Positions 8,890 through 17,340 of a stretch of DNA of 64,000 nt are shown one piece after another (position 1 is the stretch's first letter; every line of letters begins with the position of its first letter). The position numbers and the translations under genes are program-made. The stretch covers positions 868,001-932,000 of the forward strand of contig CAVYPZ010000003.1 in NCBI GenBank assembly GCA_963770535.1, given 5' to 3'. This DNA is from RYN-230 sp963770535. GTDB taxonomy: Bacteria; Actinomycetota; Actinomycetes; Streptosporangiales; Streptosporangiaceae. Below the pieces are notes generated by a model. That model did no database searches. It was not told the DNA's origin and worked only from the letters and a program-made list of their open reading frames with translations.

Positions 8890-10987
8890 GTGTGGAGTTG
8901 CGATAACGGGCATGCCATTTCCCCGGGGGATGAGTTTTGCAGCCGTTGCGGGGCGAACGTGCGGCCCGATGACCATTCTGGAGCACCGGAAGCCGTCCAG
9001 CCTGGATCGGAGCCTGGCACGGGGCAGGCGGAACACGCCACGGAATACCCCGCTGAGCCCTCCGACGAATATGCCCCGCTCTTCAGCAGCGGGTCCTTCA
9101 CCGAATACATCGCGGCCACCTCGGAAACCGACATCCCGCCTTTTTCTCCCCCGCCATTGCCGGAGGAGCCGGCCACGGGCGCATACGGGCAGGGGCCCGC
9201 AGGTGCGCCCTCGCTGACCGGGGGCGGCGACGCGGACGTCCCCCGTGATGAGGAGCAGGCTGCGCCAGGCGCAGCGCCACCCGGCGCCCGGCCGGGCCTG
9301 CCCTCAGGCCCGAACGGCCGCGGTGAACCCGGGTCCCGCGACCCGTCCGGGGATGGCACCGGCACTCCCGTCTCGGGATTCCAGGCCGTGCTGCCAGGTC
9401 CCGGCGGCGGCGCCGCCGGCCGGGCGGCCCGCCCCGCCCAGCCCTCCCGCCGCCTCGTCCAGCCGGCCAGCCGCCTCGCCCAGCCCTCCCGCCGCCCCGC
9501 CTGGCCCCCGCACCGCCTTGCCTGGCCAGCGGGTCATCCCCATGGAGTGGGCGGCCCCGCAGACGCGGGCCGCCCCGCCGCCGGGGGATCGGATCGCCCC
9601 GCCCGGGGAATGGCACCTGCCGCCTCACCCCGCCCAGGCGGGGCCCGGCGGCCTGGCGGAAGACGGCCTGGCGGAAGACGGCCTGGCGGCAGACGGCCTG
9701 GCCCCGGGTGGCCCGGCACCTGAAACGCCTGCCGCCGGGAACCCGGCCGCGGAAGCCGCGGGGCGCGCCGGCGCAACCAACGGCAGCCGCGGTCCCGCGA
9801 CCGCCACCGGGGGTGGCGGGAGTACCGGGGCGGAACCCCTGCCCGGCGAAGGCCCGGACGCCCCGGCCCGCCCGCCGGCTGACACCGGCCCGCTGCCCCG
9901 GGCCGGCTACCGGCGGCCCAGCCGGACGCGGCTCCTGGCGGCGGTGGCGGCGGTGGCCATCCTGGGCGTGACCGGCGTGACAGGAACCCTGGTCGTGATG
10001 CACAGCAACCAGACCGTCGCGTCCGCGCCGACGGCCGCGAGCGCCACGGCCAGCGCCCCGCCGAGCGCCGGGGGCGCCAGGACAGCGGGTTCAGCCAGCC
10101 CGGCCCCGGTGGCGGCCCAGTGGAGTTCGCCGGTGCCGGTCGATGCGCAGGCCCTCCCGGCCAGCAGCGCCCAGATCACCGGCCTGGCCTGCCCGGTCCA
10201 GGGCGTGTGCTACGCCACGGACAGCGCGGGCACCGTCCTGGCTCTCCGGTCCGGCGGGACCTGGCCGGTGGCCAATACGGACCCGAACGGCCATCTGATC
10301 GCCGTCTCCTGCTCTTCGCGCAGGTCCTGCCTCACAGTCAACGCCGCGGGGTACGCCATCCCCCTCGACCACGGGGTGTGGGGCACGCCGGCCCTGGTCG
10401 GCTCCGGGTCCGGGACGCTGACCAGCGTCTCGTGCGCCGGGGCCTCCTTCTGCGTGGCCGTCAACAACATCGGTGTCGCGTTCACCTACCGGGGTGCCGC
10501 CACGGGCTGGAGCCAGCAGACGGCCGATCCGCGCGGCCAGTCGCTGAACTCGGTCTCGTGCGCCAGTTCCACCTACTGCGTGGCCGTGAGCGCGAGCGGG
10601 AACGTGTTCACCTACAACGGAACCTCATGGAGCGGGCCTGCGACCGTGGACACAGGCCATGACCTGGTCAGCGTGTCCTGTCCCGACACCTCGTTCTGCA
10701 TGGCGGTGGACTCGTCCGGCCAGGCGGCCATGCGTTCGGACGGGCTGTGGGGCCTTCAGCCGATCGGGTTCGCCGCCGTCGCGGTGTCCTGCCCCTCAGC
10801 CGGATCGTGCCTGGCGGTGGGCCGTTCCGGGACGACCGCGAGCTACGCCAACGGCCTGTGGGCCCACGCGGCGGCCGCGGCCCCGGGGGCCAGGATCACC
10901 ACCCTGAGCTGTGCGGCCCCGGCCGCGTGCGTGGCCACGGATGAGGACAACAACGTGCTGTTCTACGCACGGCCCGGGTCCGGCTGA
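8890..10987 (+). CDS. zinc-ribbon membrane protein with seven-repeat extracellular domain; +1 frameshift suspected near 9,400
   Basis: GTG 8890 opens with a zinc ribbon: C4 with H8 near it, then FCSRCGANV, giving the second Cys pair. An acidic/proline-rich linker follows. From about 9,400 the sensible frame changes by +1, and the gene runs to 10987. Repaired, the protein has 698 residues. The second part has DGLAE repeats, then a membrane segment (AAVAAVAILGVTGVTGTLVV, about 9,935-10,000). A secreted domain of seven repeats of about 40 residues follows. Each repeat carries a Cys pair five apart (for example VSCAGASFC, VSCASSTYC, VSCPDTSFC). This suggests a seven-bladed propeller outside the cell, tethered to a cytoplasmic zinc ribbon. 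The exact frameshift position is uncertain because the linker is low complexity; two separate genes are the alternative. Confidence 0.65.
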
Positions 10988-11048
10988 CCCGGATGCACGG
11001 GTAGCACCCCGCCACGCAGCCCGCGGCCGGCCAGGCTAGCCTGCGCAG

Positions 11049-11688
11049 ATGCAGGAGTCGCCGGACGATCTGGCCGGGCATCCGGACCGGCTGCGGTGGA
11101 ACGAGAGGTACGGGAACGGGTTCACCGCCTCGTTCGCGCCTCATCCGCTGGCCGTCGTGGCGCTGGCCCTGGACCTGCCGGATGGCCCGGTCGCCGACCT
11201 GGCCAGCGGCCCGTCCGGAAGTGCGTTGCTGGCCGCGGCACGCGGCCGGCCGGTCACCGCGGTCAACGTGTCCGAGGTGGCGCTCGCCCTGCTGGACCGT
11301 GAGGCCCGGCGCCGCGGGGTGGATCACCTGGTCACGCTGGTCCACGCCGACCTCCTGGCCTGGCGTCCTGCGCCGGGCCGGTACGCCCTGGTGCTCGGCA
11401 CCGGTTTCTGGGATCGCGGGGTGTTCGCCGCGGCTGCGGCGGCCCTCGCGCCCGGGGGCGTCCTCGGCTGGGAAGCATTCACGGCCGCCGCCCGCCAGGC
11501 CCGTCCCGCGCTGCCCGCCGCCTGGTGCCTCGGTCCCGGTGAGCCCGGCCACGCTGCTGCCCGCCGGCATGACCGTGATCAGCCAGGAAGACGTCCCCGG
11601 CGGCCAGCGTGGCCCCCGCCGGCGGCTGCTGGCCCGCCGGGCCACCCGGACACCTCCTCATGTCTCATTATGTAAGATGGATCATTAA
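11049..11688 (+). pseudogene. SAM-dependent methyltransferase, frameshifted near 11,550
   Basis: Starting at ATG 11049, the product resembles small class I methyltransferases of the tellurite-resistance/thiopurine type. Its features are RLRWNERYG, motif I as VADLASGPSGSALLAAA, VTAVNVSEVALALLDREA, and ALAPGGVLGWEAF. After CLGPGEP the frame reads nonsense. The +1 frame gives ATLLPAGMTVISQEDVPGG and RRRLLARRA, the normal C-terminus. Omitting one G at about 11,550 gives 212 residues. The stop at 11686-11688 lies inside the inverted repeat that precedes the next gene. Substrate unknown. The break is the same one-extra-base type as elsewhere in the window. Confidence 0.75.
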
Positions 11689-11701
11689 CTATAATGAGAC
11701 A
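11661..11701. promoter_or_regulatory. AT-rich inverted repeat overlapping a promoter
   Basis: A perfect 11-base inverted repeat, tgtctcattat (11661-11671) and ataatgagaca (11691-11701), is separated by 19 bases. The right arm contains a perfect TATAAT at 11690-11695, placed 24 bases before the GTG of the methyltransferase at 11720. An AT-rich palindrome over a -10 box in such GC-rich DNA is a good candidate operator. No -35 match to TTGACA is evident. Confidence 0.6.
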
Positions 11702-11719
11702 GCTTGGTAGGGTCCCGTT

Positions 11720-12481
11720 GTGGAGCTTCTCGAATGGGATGCCCGGAGCTACGATGCGCTGCCTCTGCCACATAAGCGGTGGGGCCCTGCCGCCATCGCG
11801 CGGCTCCGGCTGGCCGGGAATGAGACCGTGGCCGACCTGGGCGCCGGGACCGGGCGGGACGCGCAGCAGCTGCTGACCGTCCTGCCGCGTGGCCGGGTCC
11901 TCGCCATCGACGGCTCGCAGCAGATGCTGGCGCAGCTGCGTGTCCGGCTGGCCGGACGGCTGGACCGGGTCCAGGTGCTGCAGGCTGACCTGCGCGAGCC
12001 GCTGCCGGCCACCGGGCCGGTCGACGCGGTGCTGAGCGTGGCCACGCTGCACTGGCTGCCGGACCACCGGCAGGTCTTCGGCTCGGTCGCCCGCCTGCTC
12101 CGGCCCGGTGGCCAGTTCGTGGCCGAGGCGGGCGGCCTGGGCAACATCGCCGGCGTCCGGGCTGTCCTCAGGGAGCTGGACGCCGGCGACGGCCACGACA
12201 TCTGGAACTTCGCTGGGGCGGGGGAGACGCGCGAGCGGCTGGCCGCCGCCGGGTTCACCGATATCAAGGCCGGCCTGGTGCCCGACCCTGCCTCGTTCGA
12301 ATCGGCGGACCAGCTGGAGGCATTCCTGGCCACCGTGGTCCTCGGTGCCCATCTGCGTGACCTGCCGGCCGCCGAGCGCCGGCCGTTCGTCCGGGCCGTG
12401 ACGGCGCGGCTGGCCGAGCCGGTGGTGGACTACGTGCGGCTGCAGATCCGGGCCGTCCGCGGGCCGGGCACCGGATCATGA
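11720..12481 (+). CDS. class I SAM-dependent methyltransferase (trans-aconitate methyltransferase-like)
   Basis: The 253-residue product contains motif I, VADLGAGTGRDAQQL (residues about 35-50), followed by LAIDGSQQMLAQLR, the acidic motif II region LQADLREPLP, and VLSVATLHWLPDHRQVF. The last is the HWL signature seen in trans-aconitate methyltransferases and related small-molecule enzymes. GTG 11720 is chosen because GGTAGGG lies 8 bases upstream. The inverted repeat and TATAAT directly upstream imply regulated transcription of this gene alone. It follows another methyltransferase, but they are not related closely enough to be a recent duplication. Substrate unknown. Confidence 0.85.
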   Translation: MELLEWDARSYDALPLPHKRWGPAAIARLRLAGNETVADLGAGTGRDAQQLLTVLPRGRVLAIDGSQQMLAQLRVRLAGRLDRVQVLQADLREPLPATGPVDAVLSVATLHWLPDHRQVFGSVARLLRPGGQFVAEAGGLGNIAGVRAVLRELDAGDGHDIWNFAGAGETRERLAAAGFTDIKAGLVPDPASFESADQLEAFLATVVLGAHLRDLPAAERRPFVRAVTARLAEPVVDYVRLQIRAVRGPGTGS

Positions 12482-12531
12482 CCACCCGGGCGCCACCGTG
12501 ACCGGCCGGGCCGCCCGGCCATAATGGCCGG

Positions 12532-13758
12532 ATGCTGAGCGGCTCCCACCAGGACCGGCCCCGGAATCTGCTCCGCCCGCCCGGGGGGAGCGCCCGGGTG
12601 ACCAACGTCGAGCTGTTCTTCGACCTGGTCTACGTGTTCGCGGTCACCCAGCTGTCCCATTACCTGCTCGATCACCAGACGGCCGGGGGTGCGCTGCAGG
12701 CACTCCTCCTGCTCGCCATGGTCTGGCTGGTCTGGGCCTACACCACCTGGGTCACCAACTGGCTGGATCCCGAGCGGATCCCGGTCCGGCTGATGCTGCT
12801 CGGCCTGGCCCTGGTCAGCCTGGTCATGTCGGCCGCCCTGCCCTTCGCGTTCGCGGGACGGGGGCTGGCCGTGGGCGGCGCGTACGCCCTCATGCAGATA
12901 GGCCGGAGCGTGTTCGCGGTGGCCGGGCTGCGCGGGCAGCCACTGCAGCGCAACTTCCAGCGCATCCTGGCCTGGTGCGTGGTCAGCGGTGCGCTGGCCG
13001 TGGCGGGCGGCCTGGTGGCGGGGCACGCCCGCGAGCTGCTCTGGCTCGGCGCGGTCACCGTCGACGTGGCCGGCGGCCTGGCGGGCTTCTACACCCCGGG
13101 GCTGGGCCGGTCGCAGACCCGGGACTGGACGATCGAGGGCAATCACTTCGCGGAACGGTGCCAGGCGTTCATCCTGATCGCGCTGGGCGAGTCGATCGTG
13201 GTGATCGGGGCCGCGCTGTCCGCGCTGGCGTCGGTGACCGCCCAGGAGATCATCGCGTTCCTGGCCGCGTTCACCGGCAGCGTCGGGCTCTGGTGGCTGT
13301 ACTTCCACCGCAGTGCGGAGGAGAGCGCGCAGGTCATCGCCAGCTCGGCCGATCCCGGGCGGCTTGGCCGCTCCGCGTATCACCTCATTCACCCGATCAT
13401 GGTGGCCGGGATCATCGTGGTCGCGGCGGGGGACCAGCTCGCGCTGCGCAGCCCTGGCGAGGTGGGCGGTGCGGCGGTCTCCGCCATGCTGCTCGGCGGC
13501 GCGGCCTTGTTCCTGCTGGGCCACGCCGCGTTCAAGGCCGTGGTCTGGGGCCGGGTGTCGTGGGCGCGGATCGCCGGGATCGCGGTCCTGGCCGCGCTGG
13601 GCGGGCTGGCCCCGGCGGTGTCCGCCCTGGCCCTCAGCGTATGCGTGGCCGTGGTGGTGCTGGGCGTGGCCGCCGCCGATTCCCTGGGCCCCGGCGCTTC
13701 CCTGGGCCCCGGCACCCGGCCCGCCCGGCCGGCGGCCAGCCAGCCGCGGCGGGGTTAG
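12532..13758 (+). CDS. low temperature requirement A (LtrA) family membrane protein
   Basis: A 408-residue polytopic membrane protein. It has the family opening VTNVELFFDLVYVFAVTQLSH and the internal segments HFAERCQAFILIALGESIVV and SVGLWWLYFHR, all diagnostic of the LtrA family. About ten hydrophobic segments span the chain. The C-terminus ends in a short Gly/Pro/Ala tail with a repeated LGPG motif. LtrA was named from a Listeria cold-growth phenotype; its biochemical role is unknown. It is a single gene, 50 bases after the methyltransferase, and ends 70 bases before the tRNA-Met gene. Confidence 0.9.
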   Translation: MLSGSHQDRPRNLLRPPGGSARVTNVELFFDLVYVFAVTQLSHYLLDHQTAGGALQALLLLAMVWLVWAYTTWVTNWLDPERIPVRLMLLGLALVSLVMSAALPFAFAGRGLAVGGAYALMQIGRSVFAVAGLRGQPLQRNFQRILAWCVVSGALAVAGGLVAGHARELLWLGAVTVDVAGGLAGFYTPGLGRSQTRDWTIEGNHFAERCQAFILIALGESIVVIGAALSALASVTAQEIIAFLAAFTGSVGLWWLYFHRSAEESAQVIASSADPGRLGRSAYHLIHPIMVAGIIVVAAGDQLALRSPGEVGGAAVSAMLLGGAALFLLGHAAFKAVVWGRVSWARIAGIAVLAALGGLAPAVSALALSVCVAVVVLGVAAADSLGPGASLGPGTRPARPAASQPRRG

Positions 13759-13828
13759 GGCCCGTTCCGGGCCGATTACCCGGCCAGCGGGTGAGTCGCT
13801 GTAAGCTATGTGCGCTTGGCGGCCATGA

Positions 13829-13905
13829 GGCGGAGTAGCTCAGTCAGGCAGAGCAAGCGGCTCATAATCGCTGTGTCGCCGGTTCAAGTCCGGCCTCCGC
13901 TACCA
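13829..13905 (+). tRNA. tRNA-Met (CAU), elongator type, CCA encoded
   Basis: The acceptor stem GGCGGAG/CTCCGCT, D arm (AGCTCAGTCAGGCAGAGC), anticodon loop CTCATAA with CAT, T arm GCCGGTTCAAGTCCGGC and a genomic CCA are all present. The acceptor does not look like the initiator type. It precedes rpmG, as in many actinobacteria. Confidence 0.93.
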
Positions 13906-14116
13906 GTTCGCGCAGCCCGCCGCCGCAGTCCGGCTCCCGGTCCGCGGCGCGCGCGCCGTGTGCGCTGCTGACCGCGGCCTGGGGAATGGTGCCCGGCCGC
14001 GGGCTGTTGTCTGTCCAGATGGCCCGCTGCACGGGGGAGTGCCTGGTCTTACCAGGTCACTGTCCTTACAGTAGGTCTGTCCGTACTCCCACCATCCCAG
14101 AGAAAGGCACTCCATC

Positions 14117-14281
14117 GTGGCTGCCACCGACGTCAGGCCCAAGATCACCCTGGCCTGCACGGAGTGCAAGCACCGCAACTACATCACCAAGAAGAACCGG
14201 CGCAACGACCCCGACCGGCTCGAGCTCAAGAAGTACTGCCCGAACTGCCGTTGCCACCGGCCGCACCGCGAGACCCGCTAA
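14117..14281 (+). CDS. rpmG: 50S ribosomal protein L33
   Basis: This 54-residue gene starts at GTG 14117. It reads VAATDVRPKITLACTECKHR, then NYITKKNRRNDPDRLELKKY, and ends in CPNCRCHRPHRETR. It is the zinc-binding form of L33, with CxxC at residues 15-18 and a second CxxC near residue 42. The presence of all four cysteines marks it as the C+ paralogue; the zinc-independent version would be elsewhere if present. The stop is 7 bases before the following MaoC gene. An AT-richer stretch at about 14,055-14,115 probably holds its promoter. Confidence 0.95.
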   Translation: MAATDVRPKITLACTECKHRNYITKKNRRNDPDRLELKKYCPNCRCHRPHRETR

Positions 14282-14288
14282 CGTCCGC

Positions 14289-14747
14289 GTGGCTGTCAAC
14301 AAGGACTACGCCTGCCGGTCGTTCCCGGCGACACAGCCCTATGAGGTCAGCCGGGTCAAGATCGCGGAGTTCGCCGACGCGATCGGTGACCCCAGCCCCG
14401 TCTTCCGGGACCGGGACGCGGCCATCGCGGCTGGCTACCCGGACGTGATCGCCCCGCCCACGTTCCCCATCGTGGTGACCATGGCCGCGTCCGGGCAGGC
14501 CATCGCCGACCCGGGGCTTGGCATCAACTACGCCCTGGTGGTTCACGGTGAGCAGCGCTTCAGCTACGCCCGCCCCCTGCACGCGGGCGACGTGGTCACC
14601 GCGCAGTCCACGATCGAGACCATCAAGACACTCGGCCGCAACGCCGTGATGACCACCCGGACCGAGGTCCGGACCCTGGCGGGTGAGCAGGTGTGCACGG
14701 CCTACTCGACGCTGGTGGAGCGCGGCACGGCAGGTGAGGCAGAGTGA
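14289..14747 (+). CDS. MaoC-like dehydratase subunit, FAS1-like N-terminal type (HadA-like)
   Basis: GTG 14289 starts a 152-residue single hot-dog protein: SRVKIAEFADAIGDPSPVF, APPTFPIVVTMAASG, ALVVHGEQRFSYARPLHAGD, VTAQSTIETIKTLGRNAVM. This matches the non-catalytic partner (MaoC_dehydratas_N type) that pairs with a catalytic MaoC subunit. In mycobacteria the pair HadA-HadB is the 3-hydroxyacyl-ACP dehydratase of mycolic acid synthesis and also lies beside rpmG. In other actinobacteria the role is less certain. The next gene overlaps it by four bases, supporting an obligate heterodimer. Confidence 0.88.
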   Translation: MAVNKDYACRSFPATQPYEVSRVKIAEFADAIGDPSPVFRDRDAAIAAGYPDVIAPPTFPIVVTMAASGQAIADPGLGINYALVVHGEQRFSYARPLHAGDVVTAQSTIETIKTLGRNAVMTTRTEVRTLAGEQVCTAYSTLVERGTAGEAE

Positions 14748-15172
14748 GCCCGGTGGTCAAGTACGCGGACGTCGAGGCAGGCGCCGAACTTCCGCCAGCC
14801 AGCTACCCCGTGGCCCGGCTGGACCTGATCAGGTACTGCGGCGCGTCCGGCGACTTCAACGTCATCCACTGGAACGAGCGGATCGCCCGGGCTGTGGGGC
14901 TGCCCAACGTCATCGCGCACGGCATGTTCACCATGGCCCAGGCGGCGCGGTACGTCACGGACTGGGCGGGTGACCCGGGGGCCATGACGGAGTTCGGTGT
15001 CCGGTTCTCAGCCCCGGTCGTCGTGCCCGACGACGATGGCTTCGTGAGCATCGAGGTCAGCGGGGTCATCGAGGAGAAACTGGACGGCAACCGGGTCGCG
15101 GTGGCGCTGACCGCCCGGTCGGGCGGGGACAAGGTGCTCACCCGGTCCCGCGCGGTGGTCCGGCTGCCCTGA
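14744..15172 (+). CDS. MaoC-family dehydratase, catalytic subunit (HadB-like)
   Basis: The 142-residue product starts at GTG 14744, overlapping the stop of the preceding subunit (GTGA). It carries the hydratase 2 active-site motif: CGASGDFNVIHWNERIA with the Asp-x4-His pair, followed by VIAHGMFTMAQAARYV. It would hydrate or dehydrate an enoyl/3-hydroxyacyl thioester together with the upstream subunit. Such genes lie between rpmG and murB in many actinobacteria. Whether the substrate is bound to CoA or ACP cannot be told from the sequence. Confidence 0.88.
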   Translation: MSPVVKYADVEAGAELPPASYPVARLDLIRYCGASGDFNVIHWNERIARAVGLPNVIAHGMFTMAQAARYVTDWAGDPGAMTEFGVRFSAPVVVPDDDGFVSIEVSGVIEEKLDGNRVAVALTARSGGDKVLTRSRAVVRLP

Positions 15173-15180
15173 CGCCGCCC

Positions 15181-16393
15181 ATGGCTAACGTCCGCGAGCA
15201 GGTGAGCCTGTCCCGCTTCACCACGCTCGGCCTGGGCGGTCCGGCGCGCCGTTTCGTGGTGGCCGGCACCGACGGGGAGATCATTGCCGCGGTGCGGGAC
15301 GCCGACCGGCGCGGTGAGCCCGTGCTGGTGCTCGGGGGCGGCAGCAACCTTGTTATTTCCGATAACGGTTTTTCCGGCACGGTGATCCAGGTCGCAACCA
15401 AGGGCATCCACCGGATGACAGGACCCGATGAGCCCGGACCCGGCCGGGAGAGCCCGGACGAAGCTGGCCCGCGCCAGGCCGAGCCGGGCGCCGCGGTGAC
15501 GCTGACCGTCGCGGCCGGCGAGGAGTGGGACACGGTCGTCGCGTCGTGCGTGGCCGCCGACCTGGCCGGGCTGGAATGCCTGTCCGGTATCCCCGGCCTG
15601 GCGGGCGCGACGCCCATCCAGAACGTGGGCGCCTACGGCCAGGAGGTGGCCGACACCATCACCCGGGTCCGCGCGTACGACCGGGCCGCCGGCGAGGTGG
15701 TGGACCTGGCCGCGGCCGACTGCGGGTTCGGCTACCGCACCAGCTTCTTCAAGCGCGGCATCGCCGCTCCGGCGGTGACCGGGCGGTTCGTGGTGCTCGG
15801 GGTGACGTTCCAGCTGACCAGTGACCGGCTGTCCCGGCCCGTCCGCTACGCCGAGCTGGCCAGGGTGCTGGGTCTGGAGGCGTGCCTGGCCGGACCAGGG
15901 CAGGCCGCATGACAGCGGGCAGGGCGGCCGCGCCCCGCTGGGCGACGTCCGCTCGGCCGTGCTCCGGCTGCGCCGCGGCAAGGGCATGGTGCTCGACCCG
16001 GGTGACCCGGACAGCCGCAGCGCCGGATCGTTCTTCACCAACCCTGTCCTGGATGCCACGCAGTTCGCGAACCTCCGCCGGGTGGTGGACGGGCGCAGCG
16101 GCCCCGGTGTCCCGATCCCCCAGTTCCCGGCCGGGCCGGGCCAGGTGAAGGTGCCGGCCGCCTGGCTCATCGGGCAGGCCGGGTTCGAGAAAGGCTACCC
16201 GGGCGCCGGCCGCCCGGCCGGAAACCGCCCGGCGGCGCACATCTCGACCAAGCACACGCTGGCCCTGGTCAACCCGGGCGGTGCCAGCACTGCGGACGTG
16301 GTCGGGCTGGCCCGGGAAATCCGCGACCGGGTCCAAGACATCTTCGGGGTCGAGCTGGCCAGCGAGCCGATGCTGGTCGGCGTCAGCCTGTAG
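15181..16393 (+). pseudogene. murB: UDP-N-acetylmuramate dehydrogenase, frameshifted near 15,900
   Basis: MurB reduces UDP-GlcNAc-enolpyruvate in peptidoglycan synthesis. From ATG 15181 the FAD-binding part is clear: TLGLGGPARRFV, LGGGSNLVISDNGFSG, GIPGLAGATPIQNVGAYGQE and FGYRTSFFK. The frame stops at 15912. The rest (GRAPLGDVRSAVLRLRRGKG, then SAGSFFTNPVLDA with the catalytic Ser, and HISTKHTLALVNPGGA) is in the +1 frame to 16393. One extra base between about 15,895 and 15,940 explains it; repaired length is 403 residues. An insert of about 20 residues rich in Pro/Gly/Glu sits near residue 85. murB is normally essential, so a sequence error is more likely than inactivation unless a second copy exists. 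Confidence 0.9.
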
Positions 16394-16411
16394 CGCGATA
16401 GGAGATCCCTG

Positions 16412-17281
16412 GTGATGGCGGAGCACAGGCCAGCGGCTGGGCGGGCGCTCGTTCTGGGCGGTGGCGGGCTGTCCGGCGTCGCCTGGGAGACCGGTGTCCT
16501 GGCCGGGCTGGCGGCGGAGGGCGGCGACGTCACCACGGCCGACTTCGTGCTCGGCACGTCGGCCGGCGCCACGGTGGCCGCCCAGCTCGGCAGCGGCCTG
16601 CCCCTGACCGAGCTGTTCGACCGGCAGGCCGTGCCCGCGCGGCAGTCCGCGGAGCTGACCCCGGACCTCGCGCGCGTCGTCGAGCTGATGGAGTCGTGGG
16701 AGAAGCTGCCGCTGGAGTATCCGGACCCGGCCGAGCTGCGCCGTGAGGTCGGCCGTCGGGCGCTTGAGGTGGAGACTGTGCCCGAGGCCGAGCGGCGCGC
16801 CGTGATCGCCGGGCGCCTGTCCCGGCACACCTGGCCCTCCCGCAAGCTCGGCGTCGTCGCGGTCGAGGCGCATACGGGCGGCGCCCGCGTGTTCGATAAG
16901 GACTCCGGGGCCGATCTGGTCGACGCGGTCGCGGCCAGCTGCGCGATCCCGGGCATCTGGCCCCCGGTCACCATCGGCCAGGGCCGCTACATCGACGGCG
17001 GCACGCGTTCCGCGGTCAACGCCGACCTGGCCGCGGGCTATCAGCGGGTGCTCATCCTGGCCCCGATGGCCGACCCGGCTCTGGAGGACCAGGTCGCCGG
17101 GCTGACCCGGGGAGCAGACCCCGGGGCCGCCCAGGTGCAGGTGCTCACGCCCGACGATGAGTCCGTGGCGGCCATGGGCATCAACCCGCTGGATCCCGCG
17201 GTTCGGGCACCCGTCGCCCGGGCCGGGTACGCGCAGGGGCAGCGCGCCGCGGCCGGTGTCGCCCTCCTCTGGACGCAGTAG
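16412..17281 (+). CDS. patatin-like phospholipase family protein
   Basis: The 289-residue product has the patatin layout. An oxyanion-hole stretch, ALVLGGGGLSGVAWETGVL, lies near the N-terminus. The nucleophile elbow GTSAG is at about residue 48, and the dyad Asp sits in YIDGGTRSAVNADLA. It is a predicted soluble lipid acyl hydrolase. TAGGAGATC upstream fits GTG 16412 (7 bases) or the adjacent ATG 16415. It follows murB by 18 bases and may share its transcript. It is the last gene before the regulator at 17341. Confidence 0.88.
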   Translation: MMAEHRPAAGRALVLGGGGLSGVAWETGVLAGLAAEGGDVTTADFVLGTSAGATVAAQLGSGLPLTELFDRQAVPARQSAELTPDLARVVELMESWEKLPLEYPDPAELRREVGRRALEVETVPEAERRAVIAGRLSRHTWPSRKLGVVAVEAHTGGARVFDKDSGADLVDAVAASCAIPGIWPPVTIGQGRYIDGGTRSAVNADLAAGYQRVLILAPMADPALEDQVAGLTRGADPGAAQVQVLTPDDESVAAMGINPLDPAVRAPVARAGYAQGQRAAAGVALLWTQ

Positions 17282-17340
17282 CAGGCGCTGATCAGCCGCG
17301 CAACCGGGGCAAGCGCAACTCAGTAGCTAAACTGGACCGT

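Noticed and set aside
13906..14116. Riboswitch or extra small gene upstream of rpmG
   Set aside because: I found only a moderately AT-rich patch near 14,055-14,115, consistent with a promoter; no conserved riboswitch core or frame is visible.
397..16393. Programmed +1 ribosomal frameshifting as a shared mechanism
   Set aside because: The shift sites share no slippery sequence, stop-codon context or downstream structure, and the genes are unrelated. Sequence error or mutation is simpler.
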